Part shown: positions 1 to 12,700 of the stretch, in pieces
Layout of the letters: every line of letters begins with the position of its first letter
Numbering within the stretch: the first letter of the stretch is position 1
Source of the DNA: Budorcas taxicolor
Taxonomy: Eukaryota > Chordata > Mammalia > Artiodactyla > Bovidae
Length of the DNA: 64,000 nucleotides
Assembly (NCBI RefSeq): GCF_023091745.1
Contig: NC_068922.1
Location: forward strand, 30,108,001 to 30,172,000
Direction of reading: 5' to 3'
Made by a program: the position numbers and the translations under genes
Notes under the pieces: model-generated
What the model was told of the DNA's origin: nothing
The model's input: the letters and a program-made list of their open reading frames with translations, nothing else
Database searches by the model: none

Positions 1-255
1 GGGAAGGAGGGTGGGATGAATTGAGAGACTGGGATAGACATATACACTACTATGCATAAAATAGATAACTAATTTAATGAGAACCTACTGTAGAGCACAG
101 GGAATTCTGCTTGATGCTCTGTGGTGATCTAAATGAGAAGGAAATCTAAAAAACAGGGGATACATGTATATGTACGGCTGATTATGATATAGCAGAAACT
201 AACATCACTGTAAAGCAACTATACTCCAATGAAAATTTTAAAAAGAATCTGTTGT
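1..255 (+). mobile_element. L1 3' end (ruminant L1)
   Basis: Matches the end of ruminant L1 elements: phrases such as GAACCTACTGTAGAGCACAG, GCTCTGTGGTGA and CAACTATACTCCAAT end in an A-rich tail near 255. It is truncated by the window edge. Confidence 0.75.
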
Positions 256-660
256 TTAAAAATGGAGGGGGGAGGGCTTTTTTAATAAGAATGCTAGAAT
301 ACCTAAAATTTCAAAAAATACAAAAAAAGCTTGATTCATCTCATTTACAGGTAAAGGTACATGCACTTTGAGCCATGAACTTTGTGAAATCTATTTTTAA
401 GTGAAGAGCTTTATAAAAACCCACTAACTGGTTGTTATATTCCTGAGAAGTCAGGTTGCTACGGAGTTGGCATCTAGCCAGAGTTGCCAATTTCAGCCAA
501 TAAGAACACAATATGCCCAGTTATACTTGAATTTCAGATACAAAATAAAAATTTTCAGTATAAGTATACTCCAAATACGAAACAAAACATACTTCCGCTA
601 AAAAGGATTGCTTATTTGAAATTCAGATTTAACTGGGAGCTCTGCATTTTACCTAGCAAC

Positions 661-693
661 GTGTGTGTGTGTGTCTGCGTGTGTGTCTGTGTG
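661..693. repeat. (GT)n microsatellite
   Basis: Interrupted GT repeat directly next to the SINE that follows. Confidence 0.85.
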
Positions 694-694
694 T

Positions 695-884
695 TAGTCC
701 CTCAGTAGTGTCCAACTATTGCAACCCCATGGACTGTAGCCTGCCAGACATCTCTGGAAATTCTCCAGGCACGAATACTGGAGTGGCTTGCCCCTTCTCC
801 AGGGGATCTTACCGACCCAGGGATCGAATCTAGGTCTTCTGCATTGCAAGCAGATTTTTTACCATCTGAGCCACTAGGGAAGTT
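695..884 (-). mobile_element. Bov-tA SINE
   Basis: Reverse complement of the tRNA-derived Bov-tA consensus. It holds CCATGGACTGTAGCCTGCC, the central CTCCAGGGGATCTT and the terminal GAGCCACTAGGGAAG. Moderately diverged. Confidence 0.9.
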
Positions 885-919
885 AGAATTGGGATATTAG
901 GTAATCCTTTGGGGAAAAG

Positions 920-2165
920 TAAAAAGGTAGATCCCTATCTCATACCACTCATGAATAAATAAAATCCAGATGGGTTAACCGGATAAACATTAAAAAGAAA
1001 TAAAGCCTACCAAAGCATTTTAAGAAAATACTAGGCAGCGCTAGCTTTAACCCAGGGGTGGGAAAAACACAGAACGTATACAAAGAAAAAAATGTAAAAA
1101 GAAGCAAAACCCAGAAGCCCTAAAAGAAGAGATCAAATGATTCAATTTCATCAAAAATGAAAGCTTTGGTATATAAAAGATAGCAGTGGCAAAGTTAAAG
1201 AAGACAGAAATGGCTGAGAGAAAGTATCTACAACACAGATTTAATATATAAAGAATTAAGAATTTATAAAGTACCCCTAGAAATTATAGGTAAAATAACC
1301 TCTCCTTCTAAAATGCCACAAGACAGACAATTAGCAGAAGAAGAAAACACTAAAAGTTGGCAAACATATGAAAAGATGATTAGGTGCAGGTTCAGTAGGA
1401 ATCAGAGAAATGTGAATCAAAATAGGCTACCAAGTGTCAATAAACTGATGACAAAAATACTAAAGAGTGAAAGTTCTGAGTGCTGGTTAGGATGTAGAAA
1501 AACAGGAACTACACACTGCAAGCGTAAGTTTATACTTCTCCAGTCGGTAAAACAAATTTCCAAAGGTAATTTGGCATATGAACGTTTAACAGGTATTCCT
1601 CAAAAGGTTAAATGAACAGTTATCATATGACCCAGATTTTCACTCCTGGGTAGATGCTAAAGAAAAATAAAAACATCTTCTCACTAACATTTGTACATAA
1701 ATGTTACTAACCACATCACTCATCACAGCCAAGTGGAAACAAAGCAAATGTCCATCAACTGATGAATGAAAAAAGAAAATGAGAAAATGTGCTATAAGCT
1801 ATACAATGAAATAGTTTTCAGTAAAATGGAGTGAAGTGCTCTTTCATGCTAAAATATGGATGAACCTTGAAAATACTACACTAAGTGAAATAAACTGGTA
1901 CAGAAGTTTATATATTACATGATTCTATTAAATGTCCAGAATAGGCAAATAAAGAGATAGAAAGCAGATTAATGGTGGCTGAGGGGAAGTGACTACTTAC
2001 GGGTTTAAGGGTTCTTTTGGAGATGATACAGATGTTTTGAAACTGATATGGTGATGGCTGCACAACTCAAGAACATATTAAAAACCAATGACCTATATAT
2101 TTTAAATGGCAGATGTGTAAATTATGTGAATTATATCTCAATAAATCTATTAGTTAAAAAAAAGA
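920..2165 (+). mobile_element. Ancient L1 (L1M-type), ORF2 end and 3' UTR
   Basis: Contains degraded ORF2 3' sequence and a typical L1M 3' region: phrases like ATGTCCATCAACTGATGAATG, AATGTCCAGAATAGGCAAAT and GGTGATGGCTGCACAACTC, ending in an A-rich tail at about 2160. All frames are broken. Confidence 0.75.
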
Positions 2166-2809
2166 AAAAGAACAGAAGCCTAACTGTAACCTTTATTGGT
2201 TGGATCCACTCTAATAAATAATCCTATGTAAACTTCATCTCAGCTCTTAATTCTGATTGCACATTTACACATTCCTTCCATAATTCATCTTTATACTCCT
2301 TCTTAAAGCAGTGGATGTAAACTCTTTCCCCTTTACATGCCTCTAACTTTGTCCATTCATTGTCAGTGGACAAATTCAAACTCTCAAGTTATCCCAATTT
2401 AAATATTTGATACCTCAAAATGCCTTTTTCTTTTCTCAATACATTCTTTCTTCTTGTTTTAGAACAACTGTGTATCTTTCCAACGTCACTGTTACTATCA
2501 ACTCCATTTATCTCTTCTATTAAAAGCAGTTTTCCTCCTAACAGATAATTTAGGAGACTTCTATCCCTTAAAACAAAACTGGTGTATACCATCCCTTGGT
2601 CTTATGACCAGGCAACGAACTCCTCTCTTTCCACCCTTTCACCAGCAAAATGTCCTTGCCTACATTCCTAAAATATTTATTCCTTATGCTATGGATTCTA
2701 TCTCAGTTGCTCTTTTAAGGGAAAGCCCTCATTAACTGCTAAATTCATAGCCTATTCTTAGTCCTCATTCTCCTTGATTGAGAGATTCAGCATGGCTCAT
2801 TCACTTAAC

Positions 2810-2965
2810 TCTGTATCACACACACACAAAAAAATCTTTGGATAAAATTCTCAATCTCTGCTTCTCTCTATAAATGAGGCAAAAAATTACCTCTTAGGGC
2901 TATTGTGAAATTAAATAAAATGAAATTCTTCTATATCATCTTATGTATTTATTTTCACACTGAAA
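2810..2965 (+). mobile_element. MIR SINE fragment
   Basis: Shows the MIR core pattern of ACCTCTTAGGGCTATTGTGA followed by AAATAAAATGA. Highly diverged. Confidence 0.45.
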
Positions 2966-2984
2966 ACTCTGTTAAGTGTGGTTT

Positions 2985-3200
2985 AATAGGCTATCATGAT
3001 GATTAAGTATGCTGGTTGTAAGAGAACCAGACAACTGTGGTTTAAACTCCAGCTCTGTTTGCATGAAATAAGATACTTAATTTGGTGCCTTAGTTTCCTT
3101 TATTCTATGACCTTCATAGAGCAGTTTTAAGAAAAGAAGTGAGTAAAATGGGAGAAAAGAAAGAGAATCATTAAATATTAAGAACAGAGGTTGGCATTGC
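2985..3200 (+). mobile_element. MIR SINE
   Basis: A near full-length MIR: an opening like GATTAAGTATGCTGGTTG, then AACTCCAGCTCTG, CCTTAGTTTCCTTTATTCTA and a degraded tail. Confidence 0.65.
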
Positions 3201-3237
3201 TAAGATGATGCTTGTCACTGCTGGATAATGGGCTTTT

Positions 3238-3312
3238 TGTTGTTATTATTATTTATTTATTTACTTGGCTGTGCCAGGTCTTAGTTGCGGCACACAGGAT
3301 CAGCATTCTTAG
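3238..3312 (-). mobile_element. CHR-type SINE fragment
   Basis: TTTACTTGGCTGTGCCAGGTCTTAGTTGCGGCACACAGGATC is the reversed 3' part of the cetartiodactyl CHR family, preceded by a TTATTATT-rich tail. Confidence 0.6.
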
Positions 3313-3564
3313 TAAGTGTCAACAGTTGTTAATGGCCCTTTAAAGAAAATGAAATACCTGAGGACAAGAATTGTTCTCTGGACCCAAACAGTGACTTAAA
3401 GCTGACTTCCTATAAAGTTTCTTGCACATATTCATTCATTCAATAAACTTCATTTGAAAACCTATTGGTTATTTGTACCTTACTCTTATCTGTCTAATTC
3501 ACAGCTGAGTTCTACAGATTCTACTTTCCCAGAGGCTCTTTCACAGAGGCAGGGGTCCAGCAGG

Positions 3565-3745
3565 AGAACATGCTATGGTGGACTGAGCACAGGCCTGGGC
3601 TGTGGTCAGAAGCCATGGACGCCTGCTGTTGGACGTGGGGTGAATTACAAATGACCTAAGCCTCAGTTTTCTTAACTATAAATTGAGGTTGAGAAGATAT
3701 ACATCCAAAACATATTGCTTGGCACAAAGTACATAATCCTAGCAG
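3565..3745 (+). mobile_element. MIR SINE
   Basis: Diverged MIR with CCTCAGTTTTCTTAACTATA and GCTTGGCACAAAGTACATAA near its end. Confidence 0.5.
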
Positions 3746-4494
3746 CTCTCTTTCTCTTCCTTTGCCACACCTATTTCATCTTGTTACTTCCCACCCATTG
3801 ACTAGTTTGTGACCTGTCATCCTGTCCCATTCCTATGCATACAAGCTGACAGGTTCAAGTTCTTTTGTCTTATGTTACTGCTCTGCTTAAATGCCTTCAA
3901 TGACTCTCTTCCTAACGCCTGACAACTAAGGTTTAAACTTCTCAGTATCAAGATCCTCTGGTTTCTTACTCAACCTTATCTTTATGATCTCTTCTGTCTT
4001 CTTCACAGTCAATGCTTTTATCTCCTCAAATCTGGCTGTACATTCTAATGATGTACAGGTAATTTTTAAATGATCATGTCCAGAGCCCACTACCTAGAAA
4101 TTCTAATTTGTCTATTCATTCTCAGCTGGGGCCTGAGCACTGACTTACTCTTAAGCTTCCTAAGTGACAACGCGTAGTCGGGATTAAGATACACTGCTCT
4201 AATGAGACTGGTCTGTCTCCCTGTCTCTAGACACAAACCTGTTATTTTTCCCTCTCTCTCCTTCCATGTGGCCTCATTAAAATGGCCACTCCTACTTAAT
4301 GGCTCCCCACTCGTCCAAAGGCAACCAGAGTAGGAAAGGTTTCCTCCTTTCCTTCAACTTCTATCATACTTTACTTAAACTTGTGTTCATTTTGCCTTGA
4401 ATTATAATTATCTGTGTGCACGTTCTTGTTTTCCTCTTTAGAGGGAAGGCCAAGTATTCCCATGGGCTGGTTGAGGCATTTTAGAAATTTAATC

Positions 4495-4620
4495 TTAATC
4501 TTCATAATCTAACATTTCTTTAAGGATGGTATTACCTCCCTGAGTTATAAATAAGCAAACTGCAGACAAGAGAAGTAAAGCAGCTTGCCTAAAGATTTGC
4601 AAAACTAGTAATTCTTTAAT
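4495..4620 (-). mobile_element. MIR SINE fragment
   Basis: Reversed MIR core: AAGCAAACTGCAGACAAGAG followed by AAAGCAGCTTGCCTAAAG. Confidence 0.5.
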
Positions 4621-4878
4621 TATAATGTTTCTTTGTATAATACATATATCAGAATTTTCCCCCCATGTTGTCAGACAGAAAAATATCCAATAAATGCTAG
4701 ATGAATGTATGGATTTTCATTTTAATTTTGGTGAATGAAAACAGATTCAACCTTAAGTCACCATTCATAACAATTAAGGGAGAATGCAAGAAATATGCCA
4801 TGTCTATTTTCTTTTCCAAGATAATATTTTAAAGTCATTGCTTAGTTTTGATATTTAAACTATACTTAAAAAAAAAAC

Positions 4879-5086
4879 TGGGCTTCCCTAGTGGCTCAGA
4901 TGGTAAAGCATCTGTCTGCAATGCAGGAGACCCAGGTTCGATCCCTGGGTTGGGAAGATCCCCTGGAAAAGGAAATGGCAGCCCATTCCAGTATTCTTGC
5001 CTGGAAAATCCCATGGATCACGGAGCCTGGTAGGCTACCATCAATGGGGTCACGAAGAGTCAGACACGACTGAGCGACTTCACTTC
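4879..5086 (+). mobile_element. Bov-tA SINE, full length
   Basis: Starts GGGCTTCCCTAGTGGCTCAG, has the box B-like GGTTCGATCCC and ends with CACGACTGAGCGACTTCAC. It lies next to an A-rich run at 4868-4877. Confidence 0.93.
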
Positions 5087-5200
5087 AAAACAAAACACAC
5101 TGCAAGACAATAGCTTTGAAAGCTAGTATTTCAAGAAACAGAGAAGTTTATGAATTAGTACATATCAACAACTGGATAGCTGACCAATATTCTGTAAATA

Positions 5201-5268
5201 TTGGGTTGGCCAAAAAGTTTTTCATAAGATGTAATGGAAAAACCCAAATGAACTTTTTGGCCAACCCA
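5201..5268. mobile_element. Mariner-type miniature element (hairpin)
   Basis: Perfect 18-bp terminal inverted repeats at 5202-5219 and 5251-5268 (TGGGTTGGCCAAAAAGTT and its complement) enclose a 31-nt spacer, with TA on both sides as expected for a mariner target. This terminal sequence is typical of the bovine mariner that gave rise to the miR-2284/2285 microRNA family. The left inner arm has lost about a dozen bases relative to the right inner arm. Confidence 0.85.
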
Positions 5269-6424
5269 TATATAGCATGAAGAAAAGCCTATGAAGACTT
5301 GAGAATCTGACCTGCCTTTGACTAGCAGGGTTGAATACTTTCAGCTCTCAATCAGAATAAGGGCTCAAGAACAGGATGGGCTCAATTACAAAAATACAGA
5401 GCAAGTTCACCTCACTGCTTTTTTTGTCAGTGCACTTTACTGTTTGAACTTTGACCTTTACCAGAAATCACCTAAACTAGGTTCTCATTTTCACCTCATC
5501 ACTGAGATAATTTTGCATACATCAGCTAATGTAGGATGGAAGGGTACCTCTTAGATTTCTTAAATAGTTAAGGTTGGATGGTGTTAAGGTACTTTTCAAT
5601 TTTGAAATTCATTCATTTTTACTGATTTTTTCCCCCTAATATTGTATTCTTTTATGTTTCTATTAACTCCATGTATTTCTAAAATTTGAGAAAATTTAAA
5701 TTTAAGATCAAGATTCATTCATTTAAATGGGAGCAGAAAGCAGTAATTATTATTTTCTCAGTCATAATATTTGCTTCTGTCATTTGTTGACAGTTTTATT
5801 CAATTTTAGGAGAAAAATTAAACTTCCCTGTGAACTACAGGAGTCATGATGATTTCTGTTCTATATTACACACTTCAAGTATTACATACTTGAGAGTCTG
5901 ACATGCCTTTAACTAGCAGGATTGAATATGTGGTAGTTATTCAATGTACATTGAAAGAACAAATAAATGAATTCAAACTGACCAAGTAACAATAAGCTAC
6001 AGGGAATCTTTTTCAGAGCTGTATATCAGCTCTCCTTAACTAGATGGATTGGCCAAAGGTGTCTGACTTCAACGTTCCTGGCAACATATGAAGGTATATG
6101 AAAGAAATAATTGAGACCAGAGTTGGAGGTGATGGTGGTTTAAAATTCTCAGACAACCTTAAATTTACCCAGCATTTTAAAGGAAATTACAAACCTTAAA
6201 AGTAATACAGGGAAGAAAACCACTAGACTCTTAAAGTAAATACTCCAAATCACAAGACTCATAACTTTTCAGTTTTAAGCAAAATTCAATAGTGTTCTCG
6301 ACTTACAGACAGATATCACTGGATATGTACAAACTTTAAATATATATACATTTTAACTTTACATATATACAAAACATTTTAACTTTACATATATACAAAG
6401 ACCTATTACTTTTTCTAAGCAAGT

Positions 6425-6560
6425 TAGTCCTATAATCCTAATTTTATATTAGAGAAAGCTAAAGGCTTAAGTAACTTGACTCAAGTCATATACTTGGGAT
6501 TTGAACTCAAGTTTGTCAGCCTCCAAAGTCTATGCTCTTCATGTTATAGTGCTGTGAAAA
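6425..6560 (-). mobile_element. MIR SINE
   Basis: Reversed MIR: AGAAAGCTAAAGGCTTAAGTAACTTG, then GGGATTTGAACTCAAG and a run into AAAGTCTATGCTCTT. Confidence 0.6.
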
Positions 6561-6706
6561 CTGCAAAGGATTCCTCTATACTAAAGCATTTATCTTAACC
6601 TCTAAGTAACACAAGGCCATTAAACAGATGAATTAACAATCAACTGTATTTTAGTAGAATATTCATCATAAACAAAATAAACACAACAAAGAATAAATAC
6701 ACTTAC

Positions 6707-6786
6707 TCATTCCTGAGCATTCTCTATCACCATCCCATACATTAGAAACAGCGTGTCCTGTCAGCAGGAGGTTAATTAAACTTTGG
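6707..6786 (-). CDS. MINDY3: MINDY3 exon 8, last exon in the window
   Basis: This 80-bp exon encodes QSLINLLLTGHAVSNVWDGD and then RECSGM plus the first base of a Lys codon. The acceptor is TTAATAG|CCA and the donor is ATGA|GTAAGT. The next expected peptide (KLLGIHEQAAV) was looked for in 1-6700 on the minus strand and not found, so exon 9 lies outside the window. Confidence 0.95.
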
Positions 6787-9700
6787 CTATTAATAAAGAT
6801 TAAAAAGTAATTAAAGTATGACTATACTAATTTTCAAAAAAAATTATTCTTCTGACAAAGCATAAAATCATGACTTTTTACATTAAATTATGTTGTTTAA
6901 AAAATAGAAAAACCTTACAGTTCTCATTTTATACACAACCTTGCTAAATGTATCACTTCCTATGTCACCACCATGGTGCTTGTTGTTCTATATAATCATA
7001 TCAATTTAACAACTTTATTCAAGACATCATATTTAAATAGATTAAAAAAATGATACTTAGACTGCTAATTTATTTATAATCACCTTAAAAATACATATAT
7101 AATTTTTATTATTTTGTGTTTGATGCAAGACATGTGAATTTAACATCTGGGGCAGAAAGATCTAAAGGAAATATGTTTTGGAGTGAGTTAACAATCAGTC
7201 ACTGTGTCATCAATTTTTTGCATAAAAAGCTTGAGAGGCAGGGTTTTCTCAGAGAAAAATAAAGAAAAAAAAAAATTTTCCCCCAAACAGGGAAAACATT
7301 CACAAATACACATGGGTATACTTATTTCTAAGTTAAAGTGAGCAAATTTCATCTATCAGAAAATTTCATGAATGCACTACCAAGCAAACTTTGTTAAAAT
7401 ATTCCCACTGTCATCCTAAAAGAAACTATTTGCTACAATAAACCCAGTGCATACATAGATCTAAAGTGAAAGTTAATACTTCATACCTAAAAGCAATGTA
7501 TAAAGCTTAAGACTGCTCATACTCAGAGACTTTAAGCTGTAAGTACCGACAAACAAAATTATCTGACTCAGTAGTGTTTTATCTTATGTGCATATTATCA
7601 GTCCTGAAACCTAAAGTCCATATGAGGAAATAATAGATTTTAGTCAATTACCTGCCATGTCCATACACAGGATCTATCAAAGGCTCACTCGAATCTTCAA
7701 TTTCATTTTTTATGTTTTCAATGCCCTAAAGAAACCAAGAATTCATTGGCTTATTTTTAAAAAAACTAAAAATGAAAATTACGGTAGTTTAAAAACTAAC
7801 CAGTTTATACTATGAATTAATAAAACACCATTATATAAGTAACTTTTCTCCCAAAGAATTATCCAGATTTGAAGTGGGGGGGTGCGTTTGAAATGAAAAT
7901 GGTGAGAAGCAGTTAATTCTTAGAATCTTTTCTTCTGTGTACTCGAATCAGAACAGGTAACAGATCCAATGTGGGTATGTGAGTTAAAGGGGTGGTGGGG
8001 AGGGCCAGAGAGGGGGAGACAGAGAGACTGTTTAAGTTTCAAGAGAAGTGAGGAGAAAATTATTTTATCTGAAAGTTAATACTCATTTAACTTTAGGTGA
8101 AATTAAATTTGAACCCAATATACCTACTGAGGTACCTGATATATTTTCTTAGATCATTAAAACACTAAATATATACACACATGATAAAGATATAAATTTA
8201 AATACACAACAGGTATTTCTTCTACATAAGAAAATGGAAGGTTCTCTTCTGATTGTGCATTCTTACATATTGGTCATTTAAATGTGCACTGACAAAATGT
8301 AAACTAGGAGGGCAGGAGTTTCTTATTTTCTTGAAAGCCAATTTTCTGGTATTTTTAATCGCCCAAAAGATCACCCAAATCCCTAAAGGTCTAGTTACTG
8401 GATAAGTACAAGAAGGCCTAGGCATTTTATCTCCATCAATTCCAAAATGACAAAGATAAACTGCCATTCTTTGTGCTATTCACCTAACTTTAACCATTGA
8501 TTGATTATAGGCCATTTCTAAAAATTAAAGAGATGATAATCAACAATCAAAATAGTAATATTGTGAAAATACTATAGACTGATACAAACAAGTTTAAGAT
8601 CTCACACTGGCCTTCCTTGTGGACAACTATACAAAATGGACTATCATTAAGTCACAATGAATAACATAATCAAGCGCCAAAAATCACTAGGGAGAGAGGG
8701 GATCTTATCTCAAAGACCAGGTCAACGAAGAACTAAACATGACAGTTTTCTTGGCTGTGAACGACTAGACAGAGAGGAGGTATCAAAAGTTTTGAGCGTA
8801 AGAACTGGAAGAGTACTGAACAGTCACGATGAACTCATTAAGAAACCAGGCATCCTCGGGACCTCCATCACTGCCAGTCCCCATTGCTAACTGACTACTA
8901 ACTACTTTTCATTCTTTCTCTTAAATATGCTCCTAAATGATTTAAAATTTCTAAGTTTAAAACACGCTTCTAAAAAATATGCTCCTTTTCTTTCCATTTC
9001 CATGATCACTGCTCTGGCTTTAGGGTCACCTATTTCAGTAACTACTTTTCCAGTTTCCCTGACTCTAGTCTTACTATCCACATACCAACTCCCTCCAGCA
9101 CAACTCTGATACCAATTTAAAGAACCTTTTAGCAACACAAAGATCTCGTTACTCCATTGCTCACAATTTATGATTTGTTCCAATTTTGGCCACATAAAAT
9201 GAGATTTTAAGTAATTCTGCACAAGAATTCTTACATATATGCCATTCTCATCTTCCACGGTTGCCTTTCTGGTATGTTATGCTACACTAAGATAATGTCT
9301 TTATACCTGTTGTTCCCACAGCTTGGAATTTCTTCCCATAGTTATTCTGTCCAGAAAACTTCTCCCCATCCATCAAATGATGCCTACAAGGTCTGCCCCT
9401 GATTCCACCATATGAACTAAGGCCTTCTATTGTCCCACTACGCTTTGTGCATGAAACAAACACCAAAAACACTGCCAAAATGAAGTAACTATTAAGGTGT
9501 CTACTTTTTTGTTTACAACATTGGAGAGGAATGATTAAACAAAAATTGTATCCCACATTGTAAGTTTAGTCCCTAATAAACAGTCAGTGCTCAATAAACA
9601 TTTATCAAGTGAGTGAAGTCTGATTCCAGATATGGCAAACCCAGCAGGATAACTCAGACCAAACAGGTCGCTGGAGATGTGAGGCTGGCACTTGCAGAAA

Positions 9701-12700
9701 TGGGCAGGACCAGAAGTATACAGGTCAGAATGAACCATATAAAGGTAAGCTGAGAGGATACAAAGGTAACTAACAGGAAAAGATGGAAATGAAGCTATAA
9801 GCAGAAAAGTAATTATGAGGCATTACAGAAACAGAACCAGTATAGTGATTTATCAGGTAAGCTAAGAAGCGACTGGTGTTAGATACAGCTGTTCCAGAAG
9901 GGGCTAAGGGGTCAAGTGCTTCCACTATGATCCAAGAAAATAAAATACCAAAGACCTCACTGCACTTCATAATTAGAATATTACTGATAAATCTCTGCAG
10001 TCTAGAAGATCACGGGTAAAGCTTGAAACGTGGTTAAGTAACAGGTGAATGAAGAAAGAGAGACTGATACTTCATTACTGGCACAAGAGATTTCAATTCT
10101 GAGATTTAGAAACAACATCAGAAGTAAAATTTCTCTCTGCAGTAGGAAAAATACTAAACTCAAATGAATAAAAATCAGAAAAACATCTTCTTTAACCAAC
10201 CTTTGTCAGTAACACAGAATACAGAAAAAGCAATACTCCGAATTTGTTTCCCCACATTGAATACTGGTCCAAGACAGCATCTCTTAATTCTGCTAAACTT
10301 CTGAATGATCTTTTTCTGGGGGAAAAAAAGAATTAAGTATTAATATGATATGAGATTGACCACATTCATAAATGGGAACATTTTTTAATTGTCTTCTATA
10401 TTAAAATGCATACATACAAAGAGGAGATTTTTGTTTCTCAAATTTTCAAATATAAATTTAGCCATTAACAGCCGAAGCTATTGCTGACAATTGTCATTAT
10501 ACATAATAGGTACCATTAAAATAGAAAGCCTACTTGGTAGGGAACCTCTTCATCTCTTAGGTGAACTGTCTGACATCAATCACTTGTTTAATGATCATAC
10601 AGTTATTTAAGGAATTAGGTGGTCCTCTTCTAGGATATGGTTAAGAACAAAGAAAATTGACTTTTTAAAGCTTGAAAATTATTTAATAAATATCTGAACA
10701 CCAAGGATAAGGTGTACAGTTGTGGCTTCTTTTAAAATAATGTTGCATTTCAAATCAAATGCCACTCGCAATTCTACCAACATAGCTATCCTTACCTTTT
10801 ATTTCACAACAAAAAATTTAAATACTCTAATGAAAATATGGCACTTTTAATGAAAATTATAGAAAGCATATTTTGACAATAAGCAATAACACAAATATTT
10901 ATCATACTAGAAATCTTTATTTTCACTTGGAGAAACGTTATTAAGCTAAAATGATTTTTTCATTATAATGATGATTTAATGTTACAAAAGGGTGTATTTC
11001 CAAAGTTAATTTGGGAATCAGAATATTAAGACCATATTGACAAAGTATTCTTTTTTTTAAAAAATCTGAAAACAAATTAATCCTCAAGCATACAAATCTA
11101 AGTACCTTTCCACAGTATGAACAGACTTAAAATGGCAAATGTGTCCACAAGGTAAGTATTTTAAATGTTCCAATGTTACTTACTGAATTAATGCATGAAA
11201 TCGCTCAAAGCCAAGCTCTTCGACAGCCAAGGCAGCTATACATAAAAGACACTTTTCAGCACTACACATGGCAAATAAATGACACAAGATACACACAGCA
11301 GGCTGTAAATACTTTTAAGCAATCAAAAGTTTCCCTCTTTCCTTAACTCCTTAGAATTCTCAGTTTATTTTCCACTTTACTGCAACATAAATTTATATTT
11401 CAACATCTTAGGTATCATGAATAGAACTAAAATGGATTTAATACTGAAATGTAGAAAGGTGATTAAATAATAAACATTTTCTTTAAATTCAGTTGTGCTA
11501 GAATAGTTAATAACATGTGAGAAAGCATTGACAATCATAGTGCTTCACACATAACTGCAATGTGTCCTGCACTTCTAAATCATCTTTCATTTCTTAGAGC
11601 CAAGTCAAATCTTCACTGCTAATCTTCCTCTAATATAAAATCTTTAGACTTGATGTTTCATTATTAAACAAATGCGTATAAAAAGGCAGAGAACTTTGAA
11701 AGTACACAGGTTCAACGACAGCTTTAAGTCTGTTTCCTCATTTACTTGTATAACTGTTGACAAGTTTTCAGTATCTTATTTAGATTATATTTACTAATAA
11801 AATTATAAAATTTTAAGAAATCAAAGGAAATCAAAGAAAGCATTTAAATGAAAAGTAATGCTTACTTAGCACAGTTCTAAGTTCCAGGCCCTTTTTTAAA
11901 CGCTCTATGGGCCTTAACCTCATTTAATCCACAAACAACCCTATTACCCCATTTTATAGTAGAGGAACCCAAGGCCCAAAGAAGAATCCTTCCAAGAGCA
12001 AAAAGCTATAAACAGCAGAACTGAGATCTGAACCTGGATAGTCTCAGCTCCACAAAGAAATCCTGTCTTTAAAGAAATCCTACACAGATCAAAATGCTCA
12101 CTCTCATTAATCACAAGAACAATTTCATATATACCTTATTAAATAAATAAATGAATGTTAGTACTTTCAAATACTAATCCTCACTAGAGAACTGAAGAAA
12201 CTATGTATTCAAAAGTGAAATTTTGATTTACAATTTTAAAAAGTCGCATTATTTTAGCCTTTCAAAGTCCAGATTTAATTTTCAAACGTTTTGAATTACT
12301 TTTTAACATCTGTAAAGTCCAAATTGATTCATTTAAATAATCTTTTGATTTGTGTGTGGGAAACAAACTGAAATGGAACCTGAGTATTCACTACTGCAAA
12401 CAAGTGTGCATTACCAAAAGCCAAAACTACACACCACAAAAGCCAATGAAATTAATGTTTGTACACAATGTAATATTGACAAGGGGAAAAACACTTCACA
12501 TTTAAAATTTCAAGAGAAAATAAAACTTCTACCTAATCTTTTCCAAACTGTACTAACTTCTATGTGGTACCTGATTATCTAAATAATTTTACTGAGTGTA
12601 CAATATGAAAGTTGACATAAAGATAGTAATTTAGAGTAAAGAGGCAAGCAAAATAAAAAGCTTAGCAGGCAGGATGGTAGAAAAATATAAAACACAAGAA

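Larger units (their letters stand above)
1..6706 (-). other. MINDY3 intron 8 (partial)
   Basis: Non-coding. Besides the repeats listed separately, the stretches 256-660, 2170-2800, 3750-4490 and 5275-6420 are AT-rich with no gene or clear repeat that I can name. Positions 3820-4330 resemble an old L2-type LINE. No exon 9 peptide is visible. Confidence 0.8.

Noticed and set aside
4879..5086. tRNA-like sequences with box B motifs (here and in other Bov-tA copies)
   Set aside because: They belong to tRNA-derived SINEs with the usual SINE body. No intact tRNA cloverleaf gene was found.
1..6700. Search for MINDY3 exon 9
   Set aside because: The expected peptide was not seen in any minus-strand frame, so the exon is taken to lie outside the window.
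8902..9258. 118-codon minus-strand frame in intron 6
   Set aside because: No recognisable domain. It overlaps an L2-like remnant and lies in a MINDY3 intron.
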